Origin: Stutzerimonas stutzeri
GTDB lineage: Bacteria; Pseudomonadota; Gammaproteobacteria; Pseudomonadales; Pseudomonadaceae
Direction of reading: 5' to 3'
Length of the DNA stretch: 38,136 nucleotides
Assembly (NCBI RefSeq): GCF_013522825.1
Contig: NZ_JAAMQZ010000042.1
Span: forward strand, 1-38,136
The stretch's first letter is position 1. The number at the start of each line of letters is the position of its first letter. The notes beneath the pieces were generated by a model. The model did not search any database and had not been told where the DNA came from. It saw only the letters and a list, made by a program, of their open reading frames with translations. The translations under genes and the position numbers were made by a program. Of the stretch, positions 1-7,183 are shown one piece after another.

Positions 1-133
1 TGGCGATGTCCTGCAGCAGGCTCAGCATTTCCCGGGATTTCTCGCCGTCATCGAGGGACGCGACGATCTCGAACGGCTGAGTGACCTTTTCCAGATAGGC
101 TTTCAACTGGGTCTTGAGATTGGTGTCCAACAT
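1..133 (-). CDS. ahpF: Alkyl hydroperoxide reductase subunit F, N-terminal fragment
   Basis: Only the first 44 codons lie in the window; the gene runs off the left edge. The visible residues (MLDTNLKTQLKAYLEK..., then a FEIVASLDD stretch) match the start of the N-terminal thioredoxin-like domain of AhpF, the FAD/NADH-dependent reductase that recycles oxidised AhpC in the cytoplasm. The ATG at 131-133 is preceded by GGGAGG about 12 nt upstream. It lies just downstream of ahpC on the same strand, the standard partner arrangement, but a terminator-like hairpin at 160-196 stands between them. The catalytic CxxC and FAD-binding parts are outside the window, so integrity cannot be judged. Confidence 0.88.
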   Translation of the reverse strand, partial: MLDTNLKTQLKAYLEKVTQPFEIVASLDDGEKSREMLSLLQDIA

Positions 134-159
134 GCGCAGCGGTGCCTCCCAGAAAATTC

Positions 160-196
160 AGAAAATAAAACGCCTGGATAAACCGCATCCAGGCGT
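160..196 (-). terminator. Hairpin with T-tract between ahpC and ahpF
   Basis: A perfect 10-bp inverted repeat (ACGCCTGGAT at 170-179, ATCCAGGCGT at 187-196) has a 7-nt loop. Read on the minus strand it is followed by TTTTATTTTC. It sits about 105 nt past the ahpC stop and 27 nt before the ahpF start, so it should stop or attenuate ahpC transcripts before ahpF. Confidence 0.8.
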
Positions 197-300
197 CTGG
201 CCTTCAGGATTGACGGGCAATCCCTATGGCATGCAAGGCAAATGGGCGAAACCTTTAGAGCCTGTTCTACGATCTTGCGAGCAAATCGTAGCCAGGGTCT

Positions 301-864
301 TTAGATCTTGCCGACCAGATCCAGCGACGGAGCCAGGGTCTTCTCGCCCTCTTTCCACTTGGCCGGGCAGACTTCACCCGGATGGGCAGCGGTGTACTGG
401 GCAGCTTTCAGCTTGCGCAGGGTTTCGCTGACGTCACGGGCGATTTCGTTGGAGTGGATTTCCACGGTCTTGATCACGCCTTCCGGGTTGATCAGGAAGG
501 TGCCGCGCAGCGCCAGGCCTTCTTCAGCGATGTGTACGCCGAACGCGTTGGTCAGCTGATGAGTCGGGTCGCCGATCAGCGGGAACTGAGCCTTGCCGAC
601 AGCAGGGGAAGTTTCGTGCCAGACCTTGTGGGAGAAGTGGGTATCGGTGGTGACGATGTACACCTCGGTACCGGCCTTCTGGAATTCGGCGTAGCTGTTT
701 GCAGCGTCTTCGATCTCGGTCGGGCAGTTGAAGGTGAAAGCTGCCGGCATGAAGATCAGCACCGACCACTTGCCCTTGAGGGACTCTTCGGTGACTTCGA
801 TGAACTTGCCATTGTGGAAAGCGTTGACTTTGAACGGTTGGACTTGGGTGTTGATCAGAGACAT
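301..864 (-). CDS. ahpC: Alkyl hydroperoxide reductase subunit C (2-Cys peroxiredoxin)
   Basis: This 187-residue protein has the same length as E. coli AhpC. It reduces H2O2, organic peroxides and peroxynitrite in the cytoplasm and is re-reduced by AhpF. The peroxidatic cysteine is Cys47 in FTFNCPTE, and the resolving cysteine is Cys166 in GEVCPAKW, so it is a typical 2-Cys enzyme. The start is supported by AAAGGAG about 7 nt upstream. A candidate OxyR operator and promoter lie in the 211-bp upstream region, and a hairpin terminator follows the gene. The neighbour ahpF on the same strand confirms the pairing. Confidence 0.96.
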   Translation of the reverse strand: MSLINTQVQPFKVNAFHNGKFIEVTEESLKGKWSVLIFMPAAFTFNCPTEIEDAANSYAEFQKAGTEVYIVTTDTHFSHKVWHETSPAVGKAQFPLIGDPTHQLTNAFGVHIAEEGLALRGTFLINPEGVIKTVEIHSNEIARDVSETLRKLKAAQYTAAHPGEVCPAKWKEGEKTLAPSLDLVGKI

Positions 865-916
865 CTGCTAACTCCTTTGGGGTTCACTTTAGGGTTCAGA
901 AAACTTAACGGGGCCT

Positions 917-982
917 ACGATAGCGCAGTCCGCCGCATGGGGTTAATTGATTAAGGGAATAATGACGATAAATTCCAACTAT
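917..982 (-). promoter_or_regulatory. Candidate OxyR site and promoter of ahpC
   Basis: On the minus strand, positions 982-968 read ATAGTTGGAATTTAT. This fits the OxyR half-pattern ATAG-n-T-nnn-A-n-CTAT at 9 of 10 fixed positions. A weaker second pair (ATTC...A.CAAT, about 6 of 10) follows after the expected 7-nt spacer (960-946). Directly adjacent is a possible -35 TAACCC (945-940) and, after 17 nt, a -10 TATCGT (922-917). An OxyR site touching a poor -35 is the classical layout for activation. The consensus is recalled from memory and no score was computed. Confidence 0.5.
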
Positions 983-1075
983 CGACCATTATCTCTTTAA
1001 TCTGCACCGCATCTACGACCACGCTATCGACCGGCAATTCGGCTCATGAGTTATCGGTGCAAAAGCCGCCAGGCT

Positions 1076-2017
1076 TCACGCAGGCCAGAGCGTCCGAATG
1101 GCCGCAATGCCCTGAGCGCCAGCACGCAACGCCTGCGCCCTATCGTCAGGTCCAAGGCCACCCAGAAGGTAAGCCGGCTGGTTGAAGCCTGACAGCAATT
1201 CAGCGGCGTGAGACCATCCCAGCGCCTGTGCCTCGGGATGTGTAGCGGTACGAAGCACGGGCGACAGCGTGACGAAATCTACCCCCATCGCCGTAGCCAG
1301 GTCCAGCTCGCGAACATCATGGCAGGACGCCGCCAACCATTGTTCGTTCGGAACCGGCCTGCCTCGCCCGGCATGCTGTTGCAGTTGCTGCGCCGTCAGA
1401 TGCCAGCCGGCTGCCGGAAACTCGGCTGCCCATTCCACAGGACCTTTGAGCATCAGCTGCGCACGCCCGGCACAGAGGGCCAGGGCATCGACCGCCAGTG
1501 CCCGGTAATCGGTATGCGACAAGGCTGGCGCACGCAGCTGGATCAGCCGAATACCGGCATCCAGCGCCCGTGTCATCCCGCTCAGCAGGTGTTCCGGTGA
1601 GAGGCCTTCGGGCGTGATCAGGTAGCGATCCGGCAGGCGCGCGGCGGCAACGATCGGCCTGTTCGCCGCCGGAAAGCTGTAGCCCGACAACTGCGCAGGC
1701 TCCACCCAGGCCAGCGGCTGACCCTCTACGCCGTGGGGCTTGCCGTCGAATGCCGTGACCTGCCAGACATCCAGCAGCACCTGCTTGTCCGGGTAATCAT
1801 GGCGCACCTGGATCAGCGGCTGCGCCGCCGTCACCGCGATGCCCAGCTCCTCGGCCAGCTCGCGAGCCAGCGCAGCTTCGACCGTCTCACCGGCCTCGAC
1901 CTTGCCGCCGGGAAACTCCCACAGCCCGCCCTGGTGCTTATCCAGCGGGCGCTTGGCGATCAGTACCTTGCCATCCGCAGCACGAATGACTGCAGCGGCG
2001 ACGTGGATTCGTTTCAT
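1076..2017 (-). CDS. mutT: Nudix hydrolase fused to a thiamine-phosphate-synthase-like domain
   Basis: The 313-residue protein has an N-terminal MutT-type Nudix domain. Its Nudix box runs from Gly38 to Ile60, with Glu44, Arg52-Glu53 and Glu56-Glu57 in place. MutT enzymes hydrolyse 8-oxo-dGTP to protect replication. From about residue 132 (YLITPEGLS) a TenI/ThiE-like TIM-barrel domain follows; this two-domain form is the usual one in pseudomonads and the role of the second domain is unclear. I chose ATG 2015-2017 because MKRIHVAAAV matches the normal MutT start. The frame stays open further upstream to 2215, but only through a low-complexity tandem repeat. No Shine-Dalgarno sequence precedes the ATG: the repeat array ends 8 nt before it. 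Confidence 0.88.
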   Translation of the reverse strand: MKRIHVAAAVIRAADGKVLIAKRPLDKHQGGLWEFPGGKVEAGETVEAALARELAEELGIAVTAAQPLIQVRHDYPDKQVLLDVWQVTAFDGKPHGVEGQPLAWVEPAQLSGYSFPAANRPIVAAARLPDRYLITPEGLSPEHLLSGMTRALDAGIRLIQLRAPALSHTDYRALAVDALALCAGRAQLMLKGPVEWAAEFPAAGWHLTAQQLQQHAGRGRPVPNEQWLAASCHDVRELDLATAMGVDFVTLSPVLRTATHPEAQALGWSHAAELLSGFNQPAYLLGGLGPDDRAQALRAGAQGIAAIRTLWPA

Positions 2018-2025
2018 AAAATTCG

Positions 2026-2114
2026 CTGGAGGCTGGAGGCTGGAGGCTGGAGGCTGGAGGCTGGAGGCTGGAGGCTGGAGGCTGGAGGCTGGAGGCTGGA
2101 GGCTGGAGGCTGGA
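2026..2114. repeat. 7-bp tandem repeat (CTGGAGG), 12.7 copies
   Basis: Twelve exact copies of CTGGAGG plus CTGGA run without interruption from 2026 to 2114. On the minus strand the unit reads CCTCCAG and ends 8 nt upstream of the mutT ATG. It fills the place of that gene's ribosome-binding region and much of its leader. The unit is not a multiple of three, so a one-copy change would alter the frame of any upstream start read through the array. Uninterrupted short tandem arrays are prone to slippage. Confidence 0.97.
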
Positions 2115-2151
2115 CAGCATCGTTCCGAGACAATGCCGGTCAAGCTTTTCG

Positions 2152-2229
2152 CCCAGCCTTCCAGCCTCAAGCGCTCTTTTCGGCTTTTCTCGTCCAGCCT
2201 TCCCGCCTCAAGCACTGTTATCGGCTTTC
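2152..2229. repeat. Two imperfect 37-bp direct repeats
   Basis: The segments 2152-2188 and 2193-2229 align at a 41-bp offset with only a few mismatches. Both share an AGCCTTCC core, GCCTCAAGC and TCGGCTTT. They lie between the argJ stop and the 7-bp array. The GCCTCAAGC and CAGCCTCCAG motifs look related to the array unit, so the whole 2026-2229 block may have grown from one degenerate ancestor. Confidence 0.7.
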
Positions 2230-3445
2230 AGGTCCGATATTCGGCATTGATACGCACGTACTCATGGGAGAGGTCGGTGGTCCAGATGGTCTCGCTGCAG
2301 TTGCCGCGCCCCAACTCGATGCGAATGGTGATTTCCTCGCGGGCCATCACCGCCGCGCCCTGCTCTTCGGTATAGCTGGCCGAGCGTCCGCCCTGGCTGG
2401 CGATGCAGACGTCGCCAAGGAACACGTCGATCAGGCTGACATCCAGATTCGGCACACCGGCATAACCGACGGCGGCGAGGATACGTCCCCAGTTCGGGTC
2501 GGAGGCGAACAGCGCGGTCTTGATCAGCGGCGAGTGGGCAACGGCGTATCCCACGTCCAGGCATTCCTGGTGGGTCATGCCGCCATTGACCATGACCGTG
2601 ACGAATTTGGTGGCCCCTTCACCATCGCGCACGATGGCCTGGGCCACGTCCATGAATACCTCGAACACCGCCTGCTTCAGCTTGGCGAACAGCTCGCCGC
2701 TGGCCTCGGTGATTTCCGGCAGGTTCGCCTGGCCGGTGGCGATCAGCATGCAGCAGTCGTTGGTGGAGGTGTCACCGTCGATGGTGATGCGGTTGAAGGA
2801 CTTGTTGGCCGCATCGCGGACCAGATCCTGCAGTACGCCGCGCGCCACCCTGGCGTCGGTGGCGATGTAGCCGAGCATGGTCGCCATGTTCGGGCGGATC
2901 ATGCCCGCGCCCTTGGAGATACCGGTCACGGTGACGGTGACGCCCTCGTGCTGAAACTGCCGGCTGGCGCCCTTGGGCAGGGTGTCGGTGGTCATGATGC
3001 CGGTGGCGGCTTCGGCCCAGTGATCCTCGGACAGATCATCGAGAGCGGCCTGCAACGCGGCTTCGATCTTCTCCACCGGCAGCGGCTCGCCGATCACCCC
3101 GGTGGAAAACGGCAGCACGGCATTTTCTTCGGCGCCGGTCAGCGCAGCCAGCGTGGCGCAGGTACGGCGAGCATTGGCCAGGCCGCCGGCACCGGTGCCG
3201 GCGTTGGCGTTGCCGGTGTTGGTCAGCAGGTAACGCACATCACCCGCCATACGCTCGCGAGTAATCAGTACCGGTGCCGCGCAGAAGGCGTTGGTGGTGG
3301 TCACGCCGGCCACGCGCGAGCCCTCGGCGCAACGCATCACCACCACATCCTTGCGGCCAGGGCGCTTGATGCCGGCGGAAGCGATGCCGAGCTCGAAACC
3401 GGGAACCGGATGCAGTACAGGTAAAGGACCAAGACCGACAGCCAT
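2228..3445 (-). CDS. argJ: Glutamate N-acetyltransferase / amino-acid acetyltransferase
   Basis: ArgJ (405 aa, normal length) transfers the acetyl group from N-acetylornithine to glutamate, recycling it in the cyclic arginine pathway; some members also use acetyl-CoA. It is made as a precursor that cleaves itself into alpha and beta chains before a conserved threonine. Here the site is NMATMLGY with Thr189 as the nucleophile. The motifs NTGNAN (about 75-81) and GVIGE (116-120) are typical. The ATG at 3443-3445 follows AAGGAG by 7 nt. It lies downstream of secA on the same strand, but the secA terminator separates them, so argJ probably has its own start signal in 3446-3493. Confidence 0.96.
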   Translation of the reverse strand: MAVGLGPLPVLHPVPGFELGIASAGIKRPGRKDVVVMRCAEGSRVAGVTTTNAFCAAPVLITRERMAGDVRYLLTNTGNANAGTGAGGLANARRTCATLAALTGAEENAVLPFSTGVIGEPLPVEKIEAALQAALDDLSEDHWAEAATGIMTTDTLPKGASRQFQHEGVTVTVTGISKGAGMIRPNMATMLGYIATDARVARGVLQDLVRDAANKSFNRITIDGDTSTNDCCMLIATGQANLPEITEASGELFAKLKQAVFEVFMDVAQAIVRDGEGATKFVTVMVNGGMTHQECLDVGYAVAHSPLIKTALFASDPNWGRILAAVGYAGVPNLDVSLIDVFLGDVCIASQGGRSASYTEEQGAAVMAREEITIRIELGRGNCSETIWTTDLSHEYVRINAEYRT

Positions 3446-3493
3446 GGATACGCTCCTTCAAAATTTGACGGCCCGCTGGCCGCGACGAAAACA

Positions 3494-3533
3494 GGGATAA
3501 AAACGCCGCGAGCGGCAGAACCGGTCGCGGCGT
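3494..3533 (-). terminator. Rho-independent terminator of secA
   Basis: A perfect 9-bp stem (ACGCCGCGA 3503-3511 with TCGCGGCGT 3525-3533) is followed on the minus strand by TTTTTATCCC. It begins 24 nt after the secA stop codon and ends transcription before argJ. Confidence 0.88.
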
Positions 3534-3556
3534 GGGTCAAAAACAGGCAATGCGCT

Positions 3557-6295
3557 TTATTGAATCTGCCCGTGGCAATGCTTGTACTTCTTCCCCGAAC
3601 CGCAGGGGCATGGCTCGTTGCGACCGACCTTCGGCTCGGTGCGCACCGGCGTCATCACTGGCGCTGCTGCGGCGCCTTGGGCCTCAGGCTCTTCCGGCTC
3701 GGCCAGCGCTGAAACTTCTTCATGCTGGAACTGCATGCGCTGCGCCAGTTGCTCGGCCTCGCGGCGCAGACGCGCCTCTTCCTCTGCCGGGTCTTCGCGG
3801 CGGACCTGAACATGGGAGAGCACACGAATCGCGTCGCGCTTGATGGATTCGAGCAGGTCCTTGAACAGGGCGAAGGATTCGCGCTTGTATTCCTGCTTGG
3901 GGTTCTTCTGTGCATAACCACGCAGGTGAATGCCGTGGCGCAGGTGATCCATGGTCGACAGGTGATCCTTCCACAGGTCGTCCAGCACACGCAGCACGAT
4001 CTGCTTCTCGAAGGTGCGCAGCGCTTCGGCGCCAGCCATTTCTTCCTTCTCGTTGTAGGCCTCGATCAAGGCCTGCAGGATGCGCTCACGCAGGGCTTCC
4101 TCATGGAACTTGTCGTCCTCGTCGAGCCACTGCTGCACCGGCAGACGGGTGCCGAAATCGCTGTAGAGCACCTCTTCAAGCCCGGCGATGTCCCACTGTT
4201 CCGGCAAAGACTGCGGCGGAATGTGCTGGTTGACGGCATTGTCGAGCGCTTCGCGGCGGAACTCGGCAACGGTCTCGCCAATCTCATCGGCGGCCAGCAG
4301 GCTGTTGCGCATATGGTAGATGACCTTGCGCTGCTCGTTGGCCACATCGTCGTATTCGAGCAGTTGCTTGCGCATGTCGAAGTTGCGTCCCTCGACCTTG
4401 CGCTGGGCTTTCTCGATGGCGTTGGTGACCATCCGATGCTCGATGGCCTCACCGGATTCCATGCCCAGCGCCTTCATGAAGTTCTTCACCCGGTCGGAGG
4501 CGAAGATGCGCATCAGGCTGTCTTCCAGCGACAGATAGAAACGGCTGGAGCCGGCGTCGCCCTGACGTCCGGCACGACCACGCAGCTGATTGTCGATACG
4601 CCGCGATTCGTGACGCTCGGAAGCGATCACATGCAGGCCGCCGGCTTCGAGTACGGCCTGGTGGCGCTTCTGCCATTCGGCCTTGAGTTGCGCGACCTGC
4701 TCGTCGGTAGGGTTCTCGAGCGCCGCAACTTCCACTTCCCAGTTGCCGCCCAGCAGGATGTCGGTACCGCGACCGGCCATGTTGGTGGCGATGGTCACCG
4801 CACCCGGACGACCGGCCTGGGCGATGATCTCGGCTTCCTTGTCGTGATGCTTGGCGTTGAGCACCTTGTGCTCGATGCCTTCCTTGTCGAGCAGCTTCGA
4901 CACGTACTCGGAGGTCTCGATGGTGGCGGTGCCGACCAGCACCGGGCGGCCATTGTTCTGGCAATCCTTGATGTCGGCGATGATCGCCGCGTACTTCTCT
5001 TCCTGGGTCAGGTAGACCAGGTCGTTGTAGTCCTTGCGCGCCAGCGGCTTGTTGGTCGGGATGACCATCACCGGCAGGCTGTAGATCTGCATGAACTCGA
5101 AGGCTTCGGTGTCGGCGGTGCCGGTCATCCCCGAGAGCTTCTTGTACAGGCGGAAGTAGTTCTGGAAGGTGGTCGAGGCCAGCGTCTGGCTCTCGGGCTG
5201 GATCGGCAGCCCTTCCTTGGCCTCGATGGCCTGGTGCAAGCCTTCGGACAGGCGACGCCCCGGCATGGTACGTCCGGTGTGCTCGTCGATCAGCAGCACC
5301 TGGTTGTTCTGCACGATGTATTCGACGTTGCGATGGAACAGCTTGTGCGCACGCAGGCTGGAATAGACGTGAGTCAACAGCCCCAGGTTGTGCGCCGAGT
5401 AGAGGGTTTCGCCTTCGGCCAGCAGCCCGGCCTCGGTCAGCATTTCCTCGACGAACTGGTGGCCCTGCTCGTTGAGCTCGACCTGGCGGGTCTTCTCGTC
5501 GATGCTGAAATGCCCTTCCTGGGTGACGACGCCCTCTTCTTCCTCGATGTGCTGCCTGAGCGTGGGGATCAGTTGGTTGATCTGCTGATAGAGCTTGGAG
5601 CTGTCCTCGGCCTGGCCGGAGATGATCAGCGGCGTGCGTGCCTCGTCGATGAGGATGGAGTCCACTTCGTCGATCACGGCGAAATTCAGTTCGCGCTGGT
5701 TCTTGTCTTCGAGGCTGAACGCCATGTTGTCGCGCAGGTAGTCGAAGCCGAATTCGTTGTTGGTGCCGTAGGTGATGTCGGCGGCGTAGGCGGCGCGCTT
5801 TTCTTCCGGCGGCTGGAAGGGGGTGACGATGCCAACCGAGAGACCGAGGAATTCGTACAGCGGACGCATCCAGTTGGCGTCGCGGCGGGCCAGGTAGTCG
5901 TTCACCGTGACCACATGGACGCCCTTGCCGGCCAGCGCGTTGAGGTAGACCGCCAGGGTCGCCACCAGGGTCTTGCCCTCACCGGTGCGCATTTCGGCGA
6001 TCTTGCCTTCGTGCAGGGTCATGCCGCCGATCAGCTGTACGTCGAAGTGGCGCATGCCCATGACGCGCTTGCCCGCCTCACGGCAGACGGCGAAGGCTTC
6101 GGGAAGGAGTCGGTCGAGCGTCTCGCCCTGGGCGATGCGGGCCTTGAACTCTTCGGTCTTGTCTCGCAGTTGCTCATCGGACAGCGACAGCATCTGCTCT
6201 TCGAGTGCATTGACGGACTGAACCGCCTTGAGCATGCGCTTGACCTCACGCTCATTCTTGCTTCCAAAGAGTTTCTTCATTAAAGGCGCAAACAT
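3557..6295 (-). CDS. secA: Preprotein translocase ATPase SecA
   Basis: SecA (912 aa) drives unfolded precursors through SecYEG by ATP hydrolysis at the inner membrane. The Walker A site is MRTGEGKT with Lys108, and the DEAD-type Walker B is DEVDSILIDEAR near residues 208-219. The C-terminal zinc-binding tail (Cys896, Cys898, Cys907, His908) that contacts SecB and lipids is intact. I start at ATG 6293-6295, because MFAPLMKKLFGSKNE matches the family N-terminus. The frame is open to 6580 but that extension is not SecA-like. No secM-like gene precedes it. Upstream is dciA, divergent. Its own terminator follows. Confidence 0.97.
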   Translation of the reverse strand: MFAPLMKKLFGSKNEREVKRMLKAVQSVNALEEQMLSLSDEQLRDKTEEFKARIAQGETLDRLLPEAFAVCREAGKRVMGMRHFDVQLIGGMTLHEGKIAEMRTGEGKTLVATLAVYLNALAGKGVHVVTVNDYLARRDANWMRPLYEFLGLSVGIVTPFQPPEEKRAAYAADITYGTNNEFGFDYLRDNMAFSLEDKNQRELNFAVIDEVDSILIDEARTPLIISGQAEDSSKLYQQINQLIPTLRQHIEEEEGVVTQEGHFSIDEKTRQVELNEQGHQFVEEMLTEAGLLAEGETLYSAHNLGLLTHVYSSLRAHKLFHRNVEYIVQNNQVLLIDEHTGRTMPGRRLSEGLHQAIEAKEGLPIQPESQTLASTTFQNYFRLYKKLSGMTGTADTEAFEFMQIYSLPVMVIPTNKPLARKDYNDLVYLTQEEKYAAIIADIKDCQNNGRPVLVGTATIETSEYVSKLLDKEGIEHKVLNAKHHDKEAEIIAQAGRPGAVTIATNMAGRGTDILLGGNWEVEVAALENPTDEQVAQLKAEWQKRHQAVLEAGGLHVIASERHESRRIDNQLRGRAGRQGDAGSSRFYLSLEDSLMRIFASDRVKNFMKALGMESGEAIEHRMVTNAIEKAQRKVEGRNFDMRKQLLEYDDVANEQRKVIYHMRNSLLAADEIGETVAEFRREALDNAVNQHIPPQSLPEQWDIAGLEEVLYSDFGTRLPVQQWLDEDDKFHEEALRERILQALIEAYNEKEEMAGAEALRTFEKQIVLRVLDDLWKDHLSTMDHLRHGIHLRGYAQKNPKQEYKRESFALFKDLLESIKRDAIRVLSHVQVRREDPAEEEARLRREAEQLAQRMQFQHEEVSALAEPEEPEAQGAAAAPVMTPVRTEPKVGRNEPCPCGSGKKYKHCHGQIQ

Positions 6296-6366
6296 ATCGA
6301 CAAGGACTTCCATGCTGGGGATGGAGACACGACCGCGGGGCCACCACGATTGCGTGCAAAGGGGGC

Positions 6367-6413
6367 ATTCTACTCGCAAATGCCGGTGAGAAAAGGTGCT
6401 GCTGCGCACCGGC
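6367..6413 (-). promoter_or_regulatory. secA upstream hairpin and candidate promoter
   Basis: On the minus strand GGTGC-GCAGCA-GCACC is followed by TTTTCTC (stem 6395-6410), which resembles a small terminator. A competing pairing (GCCGGTG 6382-6388 with CACCGGC 6407-6413) overlaps it. Just downstream is TAGAAT (6372-6367), a good -10 hexamer, without a convincing -35. The hairpin may insulate secA from upstream transcription, or the element may be part of secA control; the sequence does not decide. Confidence 0.35.
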
Positions 6414-6525
6414 GAAAGCCCGTCATACTGCAAAGCAATCGGCCCGGCAGTCAACCTGTACTGCCTGAATGCCACGGGCCTTCTGCTAAGCTTGTGGTCC
6501 GCTACCACCACTGCCGGATACCCCC

Positions 6526-6990
6526 ATGTCGCTGCGCCCCCCGCCAGCCCGAGCGCCCGCCGCGCTGCTGCGCGAAGCAAAGCCGCTGCAAGCCTTGTTC
6601 AGCGAGGCAAGACGGCTCGATCGCCTGCAACATCTGGTTGAAAGCCAGTTGCAACCCGCTGCGCGCGAGCACTGCCACGTCGCCTCCTGGCGCGAAGGCA
6701 CACTGCTGCTCATCGTCACCGATGGGCACTGGGCCACCCGCCTGCGCTACCAGCAGCGCCGTCTGCAACGCCAGTTGCAGGCCATGGAGGCATTCGCAGG
6801 CCTGAACCGCATCCTGTTCAAGGTCCAGCCCCCCGAAGCTCCCAGGCACACACCCGGCCCGGCGCCAGAGTTGTCCACCCAGGCTGCGGACAATCTCCAG
6901 GAGACCGCGCGCGGCATCAGGGACCCCCGACTGAAGGCCGCGCTCGAACGCCTGGCCAGCCATGGCCGCTCCACCACAGAGCAGAACTGA
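6526..6990 (+). CDS. dciA: DciA-type DnaB helicase loader (DUF721)
   Basis: The 154-residue protein matches the DUF721 family. The N-terminal half (LFSEARRLDRLQHLVE, then SWREGTLLLIVTDGHWATRLRY) carries the family signature, and the C-terminal third is a low-complexity tail. DciA is the ancestral loader that places the replicative helicase DnaB on DNA in bacteria lacking DnaC or DnaI. It is divergent from secA, as expected in Pseudomonas. No clear Shine-Dalgarno is seen before the ATG, so the start is the least certain part. From memory the other neighbour in P. aeruginosa is lpxC; here it is the TonB-receptor operon. Confidence 0.85.
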   Translation: MSLRPPPARAPAALLREAKPLQALFSEARRLDRLQHLVESQLQPAAREHCHVASWREGTLLLIVTDGHWATRLRYQQRRLQRQLQAMEAFAGLNRILFKVQPPEAPRHTPGPAPELSTQAADNLQETARGIRDPRLKAALERLASHGRSTTEQN

Positions 6991-7010
6991 ATCAAGCGAT
7001 TCGTCCTGAC

Positions 7011-7030
7011 AAATTGATGACAATCAATTT
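7011..7030. repeat. Perfect 8-bp inverted repeat upstream of the receptor operon
   Basis: AAATTGAT (7011-7018) and ATCAATTT (7023-7030) are separated by GACA. It is AT-rich and lacks a following T-tract, so a terminator role for dciA is doubtful. It overlaps the candidate -35 of the downstream operon and could be a regulator binding site. It has only partial resemblance to a Fur box. Confidence 0.5.
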
Positions 7031-7045
7031 CTATCGCTGTATACA
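7017..7045 (+). promoter_or_regulatory. Candidate sigma-70 promoter of the TonB-receptor operon
   Basis: ATGACA (7017-7022) as -35 and TATACA (7040-7045) as -10 are separated by 17 nt. The -10 lies inside the first ModE-like box, so binding there would block RNA polymerase. Other AT-rich hexamers nearby (TATATA 7155-7160, TATATT 7167-7172) lack a good -35. Confidence 0.4.
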
Positions 7046-7060
7046 GAAATATATTGCGAT
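7033..7060 (+). promoter_or_regulatory. ModE-like operator, box 1
   Basis: The 28-bp site reads ATCGCTGTATA, six bases, TATATTGCGAT. The recalled ModE consensus is ATCGCTATATA, N6, TATATAACGAT. The match is 19 of 22 fixed positions with the exact N6 spacing. ModE bound to molybdate normally represses molybdate-uptake operons, and this box covers the candidate -10. No modE gene lies in the window, so the regulator would be encoded elsewhere. Confidence 0.72.
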
Positions 7061-7149
7061 CACAGGACTCTCCTGTCACCACAGGCAAGACACGCACCGC
7101 TGCCCATTTCCCTGACCAGACAGTTGCAACCAGCGGCAGCTTTTCATTA

Positions 7150-7177
7150 CTCGCTATATAAAAACGTATATTACGGA
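7150..7177 (+). promoter_or_regulatory. ModE-like operator, box 2, reaching the ribosome-binding site
   Basis: The second 28-bp site reads CTCGCTATATA, AAAACG, TATATTACGGA. It matches the recalled ModE consensus at 18 of 22 positions, with 17 of the 18 innermost positions identical. Its right edge overlaps the Shine-Dalgarno ACGGAG (7173-7178) of the receptor gene. Box centres are 117 bp apart. Two sites could allow looping or a roadblock, which is inference. Confidence 0.72.
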
Positions 7178-7183
7178 GTGACC

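Noticed and set aside
2026..2114. The 7-bp array as a protein-coding repeat extending MutT N-terminally
   Set aside because: The encoded SLQPPAS-type repeat is a low-complexity by-product, family members start at MKRIHVAAAV, and no ribosome-binding site supports the upstream start.
1733..3424. A 563-codon plus-strand open frame across mutT and argJ
   Set aside because: It is antisense to two clear genes and runs through the 7-bp tandem array; it has no family signature.
3722..6283. An 853-codon plus-strand open frame across secA
   Set aside because: It is the antisense shadow of secA in GC-rich DNA; its translation has no recognisable domain, and the opposite frame is a complete SecA.
7011..7035. 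A Fur box upstream of the TonB receptor
   Set aside because: The best alignment (TGACAAT-C-AATTTCT) has several mismatches to the 7-1-7 pattern; the two ModE matches are far stronger. Weak iron control is not excluded.
7037..7046. CTGTATACAG upstream of the receptor gene (also at 21334-21343) as LexA boxes
   Set aside because: LexA sites need CTG-N10-CAG over 16 bp; these palindromes are only 10 bp. The first is better explained as the left part of ModE box 1.
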